Below are positions 12,301 through 18,300 of a stretch of DNA of 64,000 bases, piece after piece; the stretch's first letter is position 1, and the number at the start of each line of letters is the position of its first letter. Source of the stretch: Tiliqua scincoides (lineage: Eukaryota; Chordata; Lepidosauria; Squamata; Scincidae). Location: NCBI RefSeq assembly GCF_035046505.1, contig NC_089824.1:50595274-50659273 (forward strand). Direction: 5' to 3'. A program made the translations under genes and the position numbers. Under the pieces are notes generated by a model. It made no database searches. It saw only the letters and a program-made list of their open reading frames with translations, and was not told where the DNA came from.

Positions 12301-15300
12301 AGGGTCATGTGGTACACATACAGGTAGCCTTACTTTAGCCATGGGCTTACATTACATACACAGGCCCAGGCTTTCAGGCCTTGCCATGTTCAGACAGCAA
12401 ATTTCCTACAGGATGGGTCAAATTATCCTGACAGGCGGGACCGGTGGAGGCCCTTGATCCTGCAGCAGCTCAAGGGCTGCTGCAGAATCAAGTAACCCCA
12501 TTTTGGGGCTACTTCCCTTACCAAAAAGTCCCCTTTCCCCAGGGAGCTTCTGGTGGCTGCCCTGTTGTACACAGGATGCCACCACAGCCGTTTCAGCACT
12601 GTGGCAGTCCCAGCACTATGGGCAGCTCAGGATTGGGCTGTTAGTCTCATTAGCAACTTGGGCTGCCCCACTGCTCCCACCTGACTCTAACTTGGGGCCT
12701 AATCCTATGCCTGAGCAGCAGTGCTCTTGTACGCATTGCCCAGGCAGCACCCATCGCAAAAGTCCCATAAGGCCCTTACCGCAGCTAGGAGAGGGAAGGC
12801 ACCGGTGGAGAGGCCAGCAGCAGTTGGCGTTGGGCCTCTGTGCTCCTTGGCCAGCCAGCAGGAGCCCATGGTGGTGATAGGTTGCCAAGCAGCAAGGAGG
12901 TATTCTGGGGTGGAAGTAGGGTGGGGAAGGGGTGTTTCTGGGTGGGGAGAAGGTAACCTGGGGTTGTTTAGACTTGGGAAGGGGGGGCAGAGATGGCTGC
13001 CACCAAATCCTATCCCCTCTTTCCTGTACCTCAGAGCCCAAAATGAGCTACTCTAAGCTGCATGAGCTATTGAGCTGGTGCAGATCCAAGTAGCCCAAGA
13101 AGGGCTGCCATGGGGCAAAGGAGCTGATGTTCTCTTACCCCAAGGAATCCTCCAGCTGCCTCCCTGGTCCTGCAGGATACAGTAGCAGCTGTTTCAGTGC
13201 TGCTGTACTGTGGTGCTACCAGTCAGGATAGGATTGAGCTGTCATTTAGGTTAGGCTGAGAGATTGTGAGTAGCCCAAAATCACCCGGGAAACTTTGTGA
13301 CTGAGTGGTGATTTGAACCTGGATATTCAAGATCTCTGTTTATCGCCCCAACCACTATACCTATACCTTTTTTCCCCAGTTTTTTTAAGTGAAAAAGGAA
13401 AGAAAAAACATTGAAACAAAGTAATGAACAAACAACAAGAAAATAAACAACAAGAAAATAAAGAAAAAATGCTCTAGATACATGAGAGCACACAAAATAT
13501 AGGAATCTATACTATACTGTTCCAGCAACCTCTACTATAGTGCAACCTTGCTATCAGCAGGGGTTCTGTTCTGGAACCCACCACCCCTGCAGATACCGAA
13601 ATCTGGGATTGCTGTGTAAATGCCTGTAAAGAAGTGGGGAAAGTGGAAAAATTGCATTTCTTAGCATTGCGTTAATCTGTGAGGTTTCCAAGCTTCTGGG
13701 GGCTAAAAATAACACTAATAATGACACAGTTCAGAGTTTGCAGAGGTTCCTGGCTCCTCACTTGGTCGCTCAAGAATGAATCTTTAATGTAGAATCTATG
13801 CAGCATTCAGCCACTAGATGGGGATGAATTGTAATTCCATTACATTGCTGTATAAGTTACATTTTTGTACTGTAAGGGCACTATTTTTGCTGTCCTGCTG
13901 TTAACTTCCTCAATATAGGTAAATAATTCAAAAGTACATAGACATCTGCGAATAACAATGATTGTTGCAATTAATAACCTTCCCCCAAAAATTGTTGCTT
14001 GGAAAACCACATATGTGAAAATATTCTTCCCAATAAATTACAATGCCAGCATTTAAGCTCTTTAATCATCTGCTTACTATAAAAGCAGTGACCAGTAAAC
14101 CCTGAAATTTTTTTGTTGAATTAGTCTCAACTTAAGATGCGTAGAAATTATGAGTGTATTCGTTAAGAACACTTTCCACTGGTTATAAAGAATAGGATAG
14201 TTATTTCTTGCATTCTATATTACTCTAAGTGTTTGAGTATAATATTAACACCAAATATTTATAAACAAATATTGTAGGCTTTTTCTCCATTAACTACCAT
14301 ACTGTCTTCCATGATAGTCCCACATTGAGAAGTATGGTAGTCAAATCTAGATGTAGAAGATCAAAAATTACACTTTTGAGTTCTTGAACTCTTATGTCTG
14401 CCACCTCTATTCAGTTATCCCCTAACATTTTCTTGCACCTCTTAGTTTTTCTTTCACTTTCCCCCAAGAAGCAACTGAGGTTTGCTGTCTATCCAACATT
14501 GCCTGCAGCAAGAGCAATTTAAAGAATTTAGCTATTCAGCATGCAGTTTTGCTGTTTTGTGTCAGCAATCCTTTAACATATTTGTCATATCATAATCCAG
14601 CCTCAAGAATATGGCTGTCTTCCTGCAGCCATTCCCTTGCTCTGGAACAATTGCCCCTCATCCAATAGTTAAGCAGTCTTGCATGTTAAGGTTACTTAAG
14701 GTGCCCCCTTACTGTAGAATCTGAAACTTACCTTGAATGGGTAATCTTAGTGCATTCATTGGTGTAAAATGCATCCCACACATTGATACCTCTTGCCCTA
14801 ATATTGTTTTGTTTTTTACAGGGTTTTAAAAAAATTCTTGGGAATTCTGACTGGGAAGATTTGGAACAGGTAATGGAATCAAAGAGAGACTTTTATACAG
14901 TTACCAATCTCTGGTGTCTCTGAGCAAAGTAGTACAAGTAAAATGGAAACCTTTTCCTGTCCTTCCTGGTTAATTTCTTTCATACTGTTTTTCAACAAGC
15001 TGAGTGTGACTAAATGGTTTTATCTATTGTTTTAGGATTCCCCTACTTTTGAGAAGTGAAATTGTTTCAGTTCTCAACCAATGTACTTGTTAAAAAACAC
15101 TTGTGCTGCTCTTAAAATATGCATACACCTTAATAAGTTTCCTGCATAGAGAGATGTAAAAAGGTTGTGATCTAAATTGTCCTATACCACAATGAAACAA
15201 ATGGAACTTTCTCTCATACAATGTTCTTGAGATTAAGCTGTTGCCAGGCTTATCTGTAGTGGGTTGGAGCCTAGCTAGTGCAAGTGAAAGGAAGCTGGTG

Positions 15301-18300
15301 TGAATCAAATGCTCCACCTCCTCTTCCTTGCTATATAGCCTCTGTGGCTTGAACGACTGCGCCTGAACGTTCAGTGACTCTCCATGAGGTGTATGGCTGC
15401 AGAGAAAAGGTTGAACTGGGGGAAGAAAAACTTTGTGTGTGATTCTGGCTGACAAGAACTCACTGTATTGTGCCATAAGAACAAATTTACATCCAGCAAA
15501 ATACAATTTCCTTTTGACTCCTTTTTGGGCTTTGCAAAGGGATGTTTCAGATTTACCCATCTAAACTCTGACTACATTCCCTTGCTATGTAATTTCATCC
15601 ACACATATAGGACTCTACAAAGTGGTTTTAATCTCCTAGTTTTCAGCCTTTTATATCTTCTCTTATTTTTGAAAACTGTAGTCAGACCTGTATAACAGTG
15701 CCCCCTTTTTTCAGTGGCAGCAACTTAACTGTAAAGAAATTACTACAAAATGGTTTAGATCAGCGTTTTTTAGCCACTGTGCCGCGGCATACGGCTGCCT
15801 CAGGTGTGCCGCGAGATCAGAGCAGACAGGCAGCAGCCACACATGCGGGGGAAGCGGCTGCTTTGAGCCTTACGCGTAGCAGAAGGAAAAGGAGCAGGCA
15901 GCCAGTGAAGGGGCTGGTCACGGCTGCTTTGCACCTCCTGCTGTCGCTTGCTCCTGCACCTGAGCAAGACAAAGGCTGCAACCCGATCCTGATTTACCTG
16001 GGAGTAAGCCCCATTGACTATTATGGGGCTTACTTCTGAGTAGACATGCCTAGGATTGGGCATTAAGTCCTTGCCTCCTCTGTGTGCTGATTGGGCAACC
16101 AGAGAAGCTTGGAGGAGGTCCAGGCGGGTGGAATGAGTGAGAATGAAGGAGTCAGGAGCAGGCAAGCTGGTATGAAGCGAGTGAGTCTGCTGGGGCCACC
16201 AGCCTAAGAACTGGCTGGCTCAAAGGTCCTGGATAGTCCCTTTTCCTTGCCACAGTTTGCCTGCAACTTGCCAAAGTGACCCTTCCTGCATTGCCTTTCG
16301 CCTTTTAGGAGAAGGGCATTGGGCCCCAATCCTCTCCATACTTACCTGGGAGTAAGCCCCATTAACTATAATGGGGCTTACTTCTGAGTAGACATGCCTA
16401 GGATTGGGCTTTTGGTCACACTTTTTTTTCTTCTTAAATACAGGAGCAGGCAATTGGCACTTCTCCCCACCCCACTCCCTCCCAAATTGCCCCCCAAATC
16501 TCATAATTGCCTTTAGCATCTCTCTTACTGTCCCTCCCTTCACTCCTCCGCACCTTCCAAAGATTCAGAATCACTTGCTTCAAGTTCTTCCCCCCCCCCG
16601 CTCCAGCTGAGTCCTGTAGTCGTTTCACTCATGTCTCTTCATTGCCCCTCACCCCATGTGAGGCTCTCCTATGTGCTCAATCTGACCTCACCTTGCGAGC
16701 ACTTTCTTGCATAACACTTTAATAACATTTTTCATCCTTTTCACAATCACATATCCTTTCCTCTCCAAGCTTCCTGTGAGTTTCTTTGTCTTGTAATAAT
16801 ATAATTGTATTAATTATATTAACAATGAATTGTAATGTAGTGATTTAATGTAAGTAAAAAACCGATAGTGTGCCTTGACAATTTTAGTGCCTTGTCGATG
16901 TGCCATGAGCTGAAAAAGGTTGAAAATGGCTGGTTTAGATATTGTCTAGGTCGGAGCTTAAGCACTGTAACCTGTTTATGGCAGTAATTGATCGCCCTGT
17001 CAATATGCCACTGCTTTGCTTACTACAACAATGGCTATGCTTCCTAGTAGGTTTCTGTGTCTTTTTTCTCATCAAGATAAACTTGATATAACGTATTAGT
17101 TTATACTACTTCAGATAGCAGTCAGGGCTTACGTGATGAAATGCACATGTGTATAGAAAATTAGCATGTTGAAGAAAAGACTAGGAAATACCAAGGTTTC
17201 TATGTATAGAGAAACCTCGGTTTTATGGAGAGAAGCATTCAGTTGCAGTCTGAAGTAGAACAGCCTTGACACAAGTTTACAGTCTTGTTAGCCTTGGATA
17301 TCTTATTTAATTTCTGCTGTATTTGATCCCAAAAAGAACCCATTAGATTGTTGTTTTTTTCCCCTATGTGGATAAAATCTTTATACCTGTCAGAGGTATG
17401 ATTCTGAGTGCTTTTTCGTTTTGCTTAACATTTTTATGTTCTAGGAGTCTCCAGAGATGGGTCTCTTAAATTTTTTTCGGCCAGAAAGTGCATCAGTACC
17501 TGCCAGGTCATCTCTGGATCAGCTTTCCAACCTAATCAAAACTAGTCTTCATTATCCAGAAACCTTTAATCATTCATTTCATCAGAAAAGGTTTGAAAAC
17601 ATCTTTAATTTTAAAGACTGCATATTGTTGAATGTATTTTTTTCAGCAAAGGAATGGCTCAGTGCAGTAGTCCACTGCAAAGGAGGACACATTCATGCAG
17701 TGTTCCACAATAGTTACTGTTTTAGTCTTGAGCTAAATGTTGAACCTATCCTGCTTGAAAAGACTGTTTAACATCCCTCTTAAATACCAATTATAGGTTT
17801 TGTTGTAGTAACAATATAAGAGAATTCAGCACAATACATGGATTGGATACATGGATATCCATGGACTGGGAACCCGCAGATTTTACTTTGTGTAGGTTCC
17901 AAACCTGGGCTGGAGGGCTTCACCTGACTTTCCGAATATGAGTGGAAGCGCTTCCAGTTGCTGAAAGCAAGCAAAAGGTGCTTCTGGTCATGTCCAGAGG
18001 TCCTCTGATGAACCCCATCTGCAGGTTTTGGTATCCGCAGGGGTTCTGGGAATGGATCCTCCATTGATACCAAGGTCCAGCTGTATTTGTCACCTAAAAT
18101 ACTGAGTTAACAGAAAAGCTTAAATTCACAGTTAGTATCAAGTTGTTTCGGGGCATCTGTCAACCAAATTTTGAATCATACCTAAATCCAGTTCTTTGAG
18201 AGACCCTTCAGTTTATTTTGTTTTCTTGTTTACCTTGTTTATGCTTCTTTGTTGAAACCCTTTCTGCTTCATAATGCTGCATTCACCTCAGTTTAACCCA

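Larger units (their letters stand above)
15761..16932. mobile_element. hAT non-autonomous element
   Basis: Starts CAGCGTTTTTTAGCCACTGT; its reverse complement starts CAGCCATTTTCAACC. A perfect 8-bp TSD GTTTAGAT lies at 15753-15760 and 16933-16940. It carries two ~90-bp palindromic elements (about 15979-16063 and 16321-16412) that entered later or were part of the mobilised copy. Several open frames inside have no transposase motifs. The terminal sequence is related to that of the large hAT at 37380. Confidence 0.92.

Noticed and set aside
15090-15560. 156-codon minus-strand frame in a TRAPPC8 intron
   Set aside because: No motif, no splice partner, no start context and a low-complexity C-terminus. 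A chance frame is more likely than a nested gene.
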